From the NCBI GenBank assembly GCA_029573725.1, contig JAKQDQ010000178.1:593929-657928 (forward strand): DNA of 64,000 bases, read 5' to 3'. The notes under the pieces were generated by a model. That model was not told the DNA's origin, did no database searches, and worked only from the letters and a program-made list of their open reading frames with translations. The translations under genes were made by a program, and so were the position numbers. This stretch comes from Verrucomicrobiota bacterium. Its GTDB lineage: Bacteria; Verrucomicrobiota; Verrucomicrobiia; Limisphaerales; JADLHS01. Shown here piece after piece: positions 9,260 through 16,456 of the stretch (position 1 is the stretch's first letter; each line of letters starts with the position of its first letter).

Positions 9260-9958
9260 TCAATGGCCGCTGCCGTTGTCGGAGTGACGGCGGCGGCGGA
9301 CGCGGAGCCACAACGCGCCGCCCAGCCAGGCCAGCGTCAATGTGGCCGGTTCAGGCACGGCGGCGATGGGTGCGGATGGCGCCGAGTCGGCAAAATTGGG
9401 GGCAAAGCTCCAGCCGTCCCACGCGCCGTCACTCAGCACCCGGTCGGACGCACCGCTGGAGGCGTAACCCCAGCTGGCTTCGGTCGCGGCCTTGACGTAG
9501 TAGCTCCAGTAACCGGAACTCCATCCCTCGCGGTAATGATCGTCGGCGTCCGTGGCCACGCGCGCATCATCAAAAAACTCGTCCGTGCCCGGGTCAACGC
9601 GCCATCCGTCCGCGGCAAAGTTCAGGGCCGGGTTCACGTCGAATCCGCCGCTGGCGTTGAGGTCGTAGCCAATGCCCATGACGGCGGTGCCGAAACTGAA
9701 TGTGCCCAGGTGCGCGAACAATCGCGGATCGGCGCTGACGACTGCCTGGAACATGTCGAAGCCCGTGGCCGCGCCGTCCCACCGGTAACCCCAGAGGAGG
9801 GATTCGGCCGTTTTGCCGTCATTCCAATCAATGACCAGGGCGGCGCGGTGGGAGCCGGTGCCGACCCAGAACTGCACGTCTTCAAACGTGGCGGCCGGGG
9901 CGGTGGCCAGGGTGAACGCGCTGGCGAGGGTCGTTACTAGCAACTGAATTTTTTTCAT
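9260..9958 (-). CDS. PEP-CTERM exported protein, first gene behind a cobalamin riboswitch
   Basis: A 232-residue protein with a clean signal peptide (MKKIQLLVTTLASAFTLATA), a single module of about 175 residues starting TFEDVQFWVGTGSHRAALVI and including LLWGYRWDGAATGFDMFQAV, and a C-terminal PEP-CTERM signal: VPEPATLTLAWLGGALWL followed by RVRRRRH. Such tails direct exosortase-dependent processing at the cell envelope. The reading frame continues upstream to 10126, but the signal peptide fixes the start at 9958, with AGAAAG-like purines upstream on the minus strand. The leader (about 280-470 bases upstream) contains a cobalamin aptamer and an intrinsic terminator. The module is repeated in the next gene. 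Function unknown; a cell-surface corrinoid-binding role is an inference from regulation alone. Confidence 0.85.
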   Translation of the reverse strand: MKKIQLLVTTLASAFTLATAPAATFEDVQFWVGTGSHRAALVIDWNDGKTAESLLWGYRWDGAATGFDMFQAVVSADPRLFAHLGTFSFGTAVMGIGYDLNASGGFDVNPALNFAADGWRVDPGTDEFFDDARVATDADDHYREGWSSGYWSYYVKAATEASWGYASSGASDRVLSDGAWDGWSFAPNFADSAPSAPIAAVPEPATLTLAWLGGALWLRVRRRRHSDNGSGH

Positions 9959-10102
9959 GCTGATCTTTCTTGTGAGTTTCCTTCCGCGCACGGAACGAAA
10001 CGGGTTTGGGTTCGGGAGACCAGCACGGAAGCGGAAAGCATCCTGCGTGCATCCGGAGTGCGCCGCGCACCGGCGGGTGGCGGGCGGCTCCTGTTGCGCA
10101 AA

Positions 10103-10142
10103 CAAAAACGCCTTCGACTTCCGCAAATCGGAAATGAAGGCA
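10103..10142 (-). terminator. Intrinsic terminator forming the expression platform of the cobalamin riboswitch
   Basis: Read on the minus strand: GCCTTC-AT-TTCCG, loop ATTTG, CGGAA-GTC-GAAGGC, then GTTTTTGTTT. The two-part stem and the U-tract make a good Rho-independent terminator in the leader between aptamer and first gene. It would stop transcription when B12 is bound, the usual logic of transcriptional cobalamin riboswitches. Confidence 0.85.
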
Positions 10143-10153
10143 TTAACGAACCC

Positions 10154-10223
10154 CGCCGATGACAGATCGGCGAGCTGGCCTCATCCTTCTCTTTGCGGAG
10201 AAGCTGACCGCCCAGACAGGCGG
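10154..10223 (-). promoter_or_regulatory. Three short hairpins between aptamer and terminator
   Basis: Three perfect stems lie in tandem: CGCCGAT/ATCGGCG (10154-10172), CTTCTC/GAGAAG (10186-10203) and CCGCC/GGCGG (10208-10223). They separate the aptamer from the terminator and may take part in anti-termination switching. Their role is inferred from position only. Confidence 0.4.
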
Positions 10224-10237
10224 CCGTGACGAGCACA

Positions 10238-10430
10238 GTCAAACCGGTATCCTGACTTCGGATGTCAAACCTTGTTTCCACCTTCCCGCCCACAGCGGTT
10301 TCCGCCGGACAGTGGTTGTTGGAAATTCGTAATCCGTTACAGTGGCGCTACCGTCCCCGAGTTTCACGGGGTTCCCTGCATTTGACTGCGATTCCTGCGA
10401 CGAACCGGAGTTCGTCTCTTTCAAAGAGCG
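10238..10430 (-). promoter_or_regulatory. Cobalamin riboswitch aptamer
   Basis: On the minus strand the conserved core is present in order: GTCAAATGCAGGGAA, CCCCGTGAAACTCGGGG, ACGGTAGCGCCACTGTAACG (10334-10379), a peripheral stem around CCGGCGGAAACCGCTGTGGG, AAGGTGG, and the B12-box-like 3' element CCGAAGTCAGGATACCGG (10244-10261). This is the classic AdoCbl-class cobalamin aptamer layout. It precedes an intrinsic terminator and the PEP-CTERM gene at 9958 and reads away from the antiporter gene at 10559. Exact 5' end uncertain by about 20 bases. Confidence 0.92.
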
Positions 10431-10558
10431 CAACAGATCTAAGGCATCCGGCCGACGTTGCCAAGCAAAAACCAGCCGGCGGCTGCCCCGCCCCGGTTTT
10501 GCCCGGATCATGCACGCAAATTTTTTGCTATTCTTTTCCGTCCCGATAATCTCTGCGC

Positions 10559-11797
10559 GTGCCGTTACTGACGAGTCTGCTGGTTTTGATTGTTTCCGCC
10601 CGATTAATGGGTGGGTTGTTTGCCCGGTATAAACAACCTTCCATTGTCGGTGAAATGGTCGCCGGCGTTTTACTGGGACCGGCGGTGTTCAATGTGGTTC
10701 ACGCGACGGACCCGCTGCGCGGTATTTCCGATCTGGCGGTGTTCCTGGTGGTGCTGTCTGCCGGGCTGGAAATGAATTCCAAGGATGTGCTCCGGGCCAT
10801 GTCGGGAAAAGGACTCCTGGTGGCGTTGCTGGGCTTTACATTGCCGTTGGCCGCTGGCATTGGCGTTGGCGCTTTGTTTCAGCTCGGCGTTATGCGCACG
10901 GTGTTTCTTGGTTTGTGTGTTTCCATCACGGCGCTGCCGGTCGCCGTCCGCATTCTGGGCAGCTTCAAGTTGCTGAATTCAGAAATCGCGCGTTATTCCG
11001 TCGTCACCGCCATTGTGAATGATGTCGTCTCCCTGCTGGCGCTGGGGGTCATCCTCGGGCTGCCGCAGGGGGGCAGCGCGCTGGATGTGATCATTGGTGT
11101 GATGTTCACGGGGGGAAAACTGATTCTGTTTGCGGTGCTGGTTTCGGCGTTTGGCAGTCTGTTGGGCTGGGCCGAACGCCGGGGGGTGGCGGTGCATCGC
11201 GTACCCGAACGCTTGGTCGCAATCTTCGGGGCGGATGCGCTGTTCGGCATCGTGGTGTTGCTGGTGCTCGTGTTTGCCTCCGTCAGCGAAGTGCTGGGTT
11301 TTCACTTTGTCATCGGGGCCTTTTTCGGCGCGTTGCTGATCAACAAGGAATTGTTCCTGGCGTCGCGTTATTCCGAACTGGAAAAGACCTTGAACTCGGT
11401 GACTTCCGGATTTCTGGCCCCGGTCTTCTTTGCTTATCTGGGCCTGGAATTCAGCATCACTAAAATGGGCTCGCCGTGGTTTGTCGGCATTGTCCTGGTG
11501 GTTTCTCTCGTCAGTAAAATTTTGGCGGGCTGGCTGGGCGGACGGCTCATCCGCCTCGCGAACGTGGACGCGTTGGGACTGGGCATCATCTTGAACGGCC
11601 GCGGTGTGATGGAATTGGTCATTGCCAGCATTGCCTTGCAACACGGCCTGATTGGCGAGGGTTTGTTTTCCACGTTGATCTTGATGGGCGTCGTCACGAC
11701 GATCCTGACGCCCATGTTGTTTCGAAAATTTGTGCTGCCGCACAAAATGCTGGGTCGAAACCTTGCAGCTGAACCAGCGATCGTGTCGCCCATGTAA
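10559..11797 (+). CDS. Cation:proton antiporter, CPA2 (Kef-type) family
   Basis: A polytopic inner-membrane protein of 412 residues with about 12-13 hydrophobic helices. Family features include GEMVAGVLLGPAVF near the N-terminus, the ITALPVAVRIL segment, VTAIVNDVVSLLALGVILG with the conserved Asp, and GLILNGRGVMELVIA-like sequence (GIILNGRGVMELVIASIA) near the C-terminus. It lacks the C-terminal TrkA-N/RCK nucleotide-binding domain of true KefB/C, so it is the shorter Na+(K+)/H+ exchanger form. The start codon is GTG with no strong Shine-Dalgarno visible. It is divergent from the cobalamin-riboswitch leader. Confidence 0.88.
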   Translation: MPLLTSLLVLIVSARLMGGLFARYKQPSIVGEMVAGVLLGPAVFNVVHATDPLRGISDLAVFLVVLSAGLEMNSKDVLRAMSGKGLLVALLGFTLPLAAGIGVGALFQLGVMRTVFLGLCVSITALPVAVRILGSFKLLNSEIARYSVVTAIVNDVVSLLALGVILGLPQGGSALDVIIGVMFTGGKLILFAVLVSAFGSLLGWAERRGVAVHRVPERLVAIFGADALFGIVVLLVLVFASVSEVLGFHFVIGAFFGALLINKELFLASRYSELEKTLNSVTSGFLAPVFFAYLGLEFSITKMGSPWFVGIVLVVSLVSKILAGWLGGRLIRLANVDALGLGIILNGRGVMELVIASIALQHGLIGEGLFSTLILMGVVTTILTPMLFRKFVLPHKMLGRNLAAEPAIVSPM

Positions 11798-11853
11798 CCC
11801 CCGCACGCCAACTCTCCGGTCTGATTTTCGGGATGGGGTTACGCGGCGGCGCG

Positions 11854-13227
11854 TCACCCGGATCCATGCGGGCTGCCGGGCGCGTGGTATTTCGCCGCGG
11901 AAGGACCGGACAACCGGATTTTCCAAATGCTGACCACCAGGGTGGTGACCGCCAGGAGGAAGCTCAAAAAGAAGCCTTGTTGAAATTCACGAATGAGTTG
12001 CGCCGGCCGGATTCCCTCGGGCTGCGTCAACACCAGTGAAATCAAGGACACCCCCAGGGCTCCGCCGATGGTGCGCGCGTACATCGCCGCCGCCGTGGCG
12101 GCCCCCAGCTCATCCCGGGGCGCGTTGTCCTGCACCAGCAACAGCGTTGTCAGCATGCCGAATCCCATGCCGAATCCGGCGACAAATCCCGTCGCCGCCA
12201 GCGCGTAAATGCCGGCGTGAATCAACAGGACAAATCCGGCAAACCCGATGGATAACAACAGAAAACCGGTTTTGTTGATCGTTTCCAGACCCAGCATGCG
12301 CAGACTGCGCCCGCCGATGATGCTGGCCACCGTCCAGCCCACCACCATCGGGGTGAGGACGACCCCGGCGGTGGTGGCGTGTGCTCCGGCGACGGTTTGT
12401 ACGAACAGGGGAATGTAGGCCACAGCGCCAAAATAGGCCGCCCCGGCCAGCAGGTTGTTCAGGAGCGAGCTTCGCGAAATCACATTGCGTAAACTCTGCA
12501 CCGGCAGCAGCGGCGTCGGATGTTTTAATTCAAACGGCAGCGCGAGCAAAATGCCCAGCCCGCCGCCGAGGATCATTCCAAGCAATTTTTGATCCAGCCC
12601 CCAGACGAGCAGACCCACGCCCAGAATCAGAAAAATTGCGCCGGGCCAATCGAGCTTGAACGCTTGGCGCGGCGAGGCTTTTTCGCGCAGAAACAGGCCG
12701 CACAAGACCAAAGCCACCAAGCCAAACGGCACGTTCAGGTAGAACACCCAGCGCCAGGAAACGTGATCCACAATCAGTCCGCCGGCCAGCGGCCCGAGCA
12801 ATCCGGCAATGCCCCAGACCCCGCTGATATAGCCCTGCACCCGGGCGCGTTGATGCAGCGCGTACATGCCACCAATCAACGTGAAGGTCAAAGTGAGCAC
12901 GCCACCCGCGCCCAGGCCTTGAATGACCCGCATGGTGATCAACCACGGCATGTTGTGCGCTGCGCCGCTCAATCCCGAGCCGGTCAAAAATAAAATCACG
13001 CCGAGCAGATAAAGCCGCTTCCGGCTGACTGAATCACTCACGCGACCCCATAAGGGACTCGAAACGGTCTGCGTCAGGAGGTAAATGGAAAAAGGCAACG
13101 CATAGAGGTGCGGACTGCCCAGGTCGTTGACGATGGCGGGCATGGCCGTGGCCACGACCGTGCCTTCCAGCGCCTCCAGAAAGATGCCGATGATCAGGCC
13201 GATGGTTGCCAGGGATTTGGAATTCAC
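11854..13227 (-). CDS. MFS transporter, DHA2 (EmrB/QacA)-like drug exporter
   Basis: A 457-residue inner-membrane protein. It starts with the DHA2 pattern GIFLEALEGTVVATAMPAIV (helix 1 with the conserved motif D1 acid), has LLTQTVSSPLWGRVSDSVSR-type motif A between helices 2 and 3, and the motif C region GIAGLLGPLAGGLIVDH in helix 5. Length suggests 12-14 helices. Proton-driven export of drugs or other small hydrophobic compounds is expected from the family; the substrate is unknown. GTG start. No regulator or membrane-fusion partner is adjacent. Confidence 0.85.
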   Translation of the reverse strand: MNSKSLATIGLIIGIFLEALEGTVVATAMPAIVNDLGSPHLYALPFSIYLLTQTVSSPLWGRVSDSVSRKRLYLLGVILFLTGSGLSGAAHNMPWLITMRVIQGLGAGGVLTLTFTLIGGMYALHQRARVQGYISGVWGIAGLLGPLAGGLIVDHVSWRWVFYLNVPFGLVALVLCGLFLREKASPRQAFKLDWPGAIFLILGVGLLVWGLDQKLLGMILGGGLGILLALPFELKHPTPLLPVQSLRNVISRSSLLNNLLAGAAYFGAVAYIPLFVQTVAGAHATTAGVVLTPMVVGWTVASIIGGRSLRMLGLETINKTGFLLLSIGFAGFVLLIHAGIYALAATGFVAGFGMGFGMLTTLLLVQDNAPRDELGAATAAAMYARTIGGALGVSLISLVLTQPEGIRPAQLIREFQQGFFLSFLLAVTTLVVSIWKIRLSGPSAAKYHAPGSPHGSG

Positions 13228-13510
13228 TGCAAAATCACCCCGCGTGGCCCGTCAGCATTGCCGGCACATCCCCGCAAAATCAATAATGAGGAGGGCCGCG
13301 CGGCCCCGAAGTCTTCCGGGTCCGGGAGGCGGGCATTCGCTGGCCATATTGGGAAATTTAGCAAAGACGGCCGGAGCTTGTCTTGCCCGGATATCGGGAC
13401 GGTCATCCCCGCCGCAGCCGGGGAATGGAGTCCAGCCTGGGGCCGCGCCCCTGACAGCGTGGGGAGGGCTGCTGCGCGGGGCGGGGATTCCTGCAGCCGA
13501 TGCGGGTCGC

Positions 13511-14812
13511 CTATTCGGTCCGGACGAGAAATCGAATGGGCTGACTGAAAATCCGTTCCGGGCCGTGACGGGCCTCCACCCGGACATATTTAATGGCGGG
13601 GTGGCGTTGCGCGTTGGTGGGGATTGTAAAAACCACCCGGTTGGTACCGGTCACGGTGCTGCGGCTTTGATCCGTAACCAGCACAAAGTCGGATGGGGCG
13701 CTGGTTTCAATCGTCAATTGATAATCTTTCAGGGTAATGCCTTGGAAGCTCAATTCGTCTCCGCCAAATTGTGAGCCGAAGAATGCCCCACGACGGTAGG
13801 CTTGCAGGCAATGGCGTTCGGTCAATTCATGCACGAGCAATATATTGAATCCGCCCGGCCGGGGCGCGTCAGCTTGCACCTGCCAATCCGGGACAAAAAA
13901 TCCGAGACAGCGGCGTCCGGTCTGCAGCAACCGGTCCCACATCTCCAGATCCCAGTCGCCGCTGTTCAGCACTTCAATACCCAGGACGCGGGGGTCGAAA
14001 TCCAGCATCTCCTCGATCAGCGCTTGCGGCAGGTCCTTTCCCGACCAGTGTGGATGATTGATGGTGATGCCGCCGCCATCGGCGAAGAGCAGTTGCTTGA
14101 GCATTAAGGCGAAGGCGGTTTGCCACGGCAGACCGACACCATAAGAATATCCGCCACCGCCCCAGGACGTGCGAAACCGGTTATGCGCGTCGAACGTGCC
14201 GCTGCTGTAGAGCGAGCCCGGCGCATTGATGTGTACGCCCGCGCCGGTGTTGGCAAACGCATGATGCTCGGCGTTGGGCGAAAAGACGAGGTCTTGTGGA
14301 ATGTCCTGGAAAAGGAAATCGCCAACCGTGAACGGCAGTTGTTCCCGTTGCGCCTCGGGCAGGGAATCATACCAACCGTTGGTTTTGTCCATGATGAGGG
14401 CGTTCCAATCCAGGGGGCCCGCGACGTAGTGCGACTGGCCGTCCGTCGTTCGCACCGCGCCGAAATCCTGTCGCACCCGAAACTGGCCTGCCCGAATGGC
14501 ATCCATGGGGTAATAGGGGGTTGACGGGTAATAATTGGAAACGGGCAAGTGACGGTAGCCCAACCGGGCGGCCCGATGCAGCGCCGCTTGATCCGTGAGG
14601 TGAATGTGCGTGGTGGATCGAATCTGTTGCGCCGTGGTCCAATCCACCGTTGCGTAGGGGTTGTCAATCTCCACTCTGACAGGATGGGGCCGCGGGTCCA
14701 GCCGCGCGGTTTCGTCGCCGGCCAGGCCATGGGGAGCGGCCAGAAGCAGCAGTGCGGCAAGCCCGGACCGGAGTCTGGGATTCAGCGTGCACGCGTTTCG
14801 GAATGTTTGCAT
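13511..14812 (-). CDS. Exported PHP-domain-like protein
   Basis: A 433-residue protein with a signal peptide (RLRSGLAALLLLAAPHGLAG). The mature part begins with TTHIHLTDQAALHRAARLGY, an HxH pair like the first metal-binding motif of PHP phosphoesterases, followed by an Asn/His segment ITINHPHWSGKDLP and IEVLNSGDWDLEMWDRLLQT, with FVPDWQVQ replacing the usual terminal metal motif. The C-terminal 100 residues form a beta-sandwich-like tail. A metal-dependent hydrolase fold is plausible but the motif set is incomplete, so the activity is uncertain. The frame runs on upstream across the divergent DUF58 gene, but the signal peptide fixes the start at 14812. Confidence 0.7.
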   Translation of the reverse strand: MQTFRNACTLNPRLRSGLAALLLLAAPHGLAGDETARLDPRPHPVRVEIDNPYATVDWTTAQQIRSTTHIHLTDQAALHRAARLGYRHLPVSNYYPSTPYYPMDAIRAGQFRVRQDFGAVRTTDGQSHYVAGPLDWNALIMDKTNGWYDSLPEAQREQLPFTVGDFLFQDIPQDLVFSPNAEHHAFANTGAGVHINAPGSLYSSGTFDAHNRFRTSWGGGGYSYGVGLPWQTAFALMLKQLLFADGGGITINHPHWSGKDLPQALIEEMLDFDPRVLGIEVLNSGDWDLEMWDRLLQTGRRCLGFFVPDWQVQADAPRPGGFNILLVHELTERHCLQAYRRGAFFGSQFGGDELSFQGITLKDYQLTIETSAPSDFVLVTDQSRSTVTGTNRVVFTIPTNAQRHPAIKYVRVEARHGPERIFSQPIRFLVRTE

Positions 14813-15100
14813 TTCGTTGCCCTTCGGGGCGTCGCCGGTCCACCCGGGCGCGCCGGGACAATTGTTTCCCGAAACCATCGGCAGTGCCAGCCGAACCTTC
14901 ATCGTGCCGGCGTCGTCCGGCGCGTGGCCACGCGCTGCCGGCCGCTCCCCGTCCCGGTGATGGGCAACTGCAATGGCGCGGCGCCGGCGGTTGACCACAA
15001 GGGCGAGTGGGGTTAGAGAAGTAAAGCATGAGAAGCGAGTGGTTGTGCCGGATGGCGCCTGCTGCGGAATGACGTTGGCCATGCGAATGTTCCCTGCGAT

Positions 15101-16456
15101 ATGATGAACCTGTTCCTGCGCCTCTTGTACGTGGGGTATCGGGCGTACACGGGGATCACGTATTGGACCAGACGCCGCTTTACCGTCGTTGGTCAGGCGG
15201 TGCTGGGGGCCACGGTGGTGGCCCTGTTTGCCTCGACCGATGCGGACAACGCGGTGGGCTATCAGGCGTTCACGCCCCTGGTGGTGGCGATGGGCAGCGC
15301 ATTGCTCTTTGGCAGCCGGTTGGGGTTCCGTCCCCGGTTCGCCGTGGAACGGCGTCTGCCCCGACTTGCCACGGTGGGGCAGCCGCTCACCTACCGGGTG
15401 CGTCTCAAAAATCTCGCCGCGCACCGGGAGGCGGGGTTGACGTTGATTGAGGACCTGGCCGACCCGCGGCCGGACTTTCCGGAGTGGCGCGACTACAAAC
15501 TGGACGAGGACAAACACGTGCGACCGTTTCGATTTGACCGGCAGCGCTTCCGCTCGCCGTTCCAGCATGCCACCCTGCGCGAGTGCGAAGTGCCGGCCAT
15601 CAATCCGCAAGAAGAGCGGGAGCTGGAGGTGGTGCTGCATCCTTTGCGGCGCGGGCTGATCCGGTTTGAAGGCTGCACCTTGGGGCGGGCTGATCCGCTG
15701 GGAATTTTTCGCGCGTTGCAACGCCAGTCGTTGCCGCAATCCCTTCTGGTGCTGCCCCGGCGCTATGCCCTGCCACCCGTGGCCTTGCCGGGGACACGGC
15801 AGTATCAGCAGGGGGGGGTTGCGCTCGCTTCGCACATCGGCCAAAGCGACGAGTTCGTGGCGTTGCGCGACTACCAGCGGGGCGATCCCCTGCGGCACAT
15901 CCACTGGCGTTCCTGGGCCAAGGTGGACCGGCCGATTGTGAAGGAATTCGAGGACGAATTTTTTGTGCGGCACGCCCTGATTCTCGACACGTTCACCCCG
16001 CGGCCACACAGCGATGTTTTTGAGGAGGCGGTTTCGGTGGCGGCCTCGTTTGCCTGCACCGCCTTGACGCAGGAATCGCTGCTGGACCTGCTGTTCGTCG
16101 GGGCGGAAGCGTACAGTTTCACCGCCGGCCGGGGACTGGCGCATGCGGACCAGATGCTGGAAATCCTGGCGGCGGTGCAACCGTGCCGGACGCAAACCTT
16201 CACGCAGTTGGAGCAGTTGGTGCTCGGTCACGTGTCCGTGGTCAGCGGGGGCATTTGCGTGTTGCTGGCGTGGGATGAAACGCGACAGAAATTTGTCGGC
16301 AAACTGCGGGCGCTGGGGTTGCCGGTTTGGGTCTTTGTCATCCGCCCGGCCCAGGAAGTCGCGCCGCTCGATCCCGGACCGATGCGTGACGCGCCGGAAT
16401 GTCTGCGGGCCCTGACGGTGGGCCAGGTGCAGGCGCAACTTGCCGGACTTGCATGA
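15101..16456 (+). CDS. DUF58 domain protein
   Basis: A 451-residue membrane-associated protein. Two hydrophobic helices near residues 25-75 are followed by a beta-sandwich region and the DUF58 signature YQRGDPLRHIHWRSWAKVDR with a following VKEFEDE. The C-terminal half has a von Willebrand A-like fold. DUF58 proteins usually sit with a MoxR AAA ATPase and a transglutaminase-like membrane protein; here the transglutaminase follows directly with an ATGA overlap, but no MoxR gene is adjacent. Molecular function of the family is not established. Confidence 0.88.
   Translation: MMNLFLRLLYVGYRAYTGITYWTRRRFTVVGQAVLGATVVALFASTDADNAVGYQAFTPLVVAMGSALLFGSRLGFRPRFAVERRLPRLATVGQPLTYRVRLKNLAAHREAGLTLIEDLADPRPDFPEWRDYKLDEDKHVRPFRFDRQRFRSPFQHATLRECEVPAINPQEERELEVVLHPLRRGLIRFEGCTLGRADPLGIFRALQRQSLPQSLLVLPRRYALPPVALPGTRQYQQGGVALASHIGQSDEFVALRDYQRGDPLRHIHWRSWAKVDRPIVKEFEDEFFVRHALILDTFTPRPHSDVFEEAVSVAASFACTALTQESLLDLLFVGAEAYSFTAGRGLAHADQMLEILAAVQPCRTQTFTQLEQLVLGHVSVVSGGICVLLAWDETRQKFVGKLRALGLPVWVFVIRPAQEVAPLDPGPMRDAPECLRALTVGQVQAQLAGLA

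Noticed and set aside
7070..9940. 956-residue plus-strand reading frame
   Set aside because: Antisense to the two exported proteins of the riboswitch operon, which have signal peptides, a PEP-CTERM tail and homologous modules. The plus-strand product is Gly/Arg/Val-rich without domains.
10262..10632. Small plus-strand frames upstream of the antiporter
   Set aside because: They run through the antisense of the cobalamin aptamer, whose conserved motifs explain the sequence.
14813..16438. Upstream extension of the PHP-like gene to 975 residues
   Set aside because: The extension is antisense to the DUF58 gene. The signal peptide at 14812 sets the real start.
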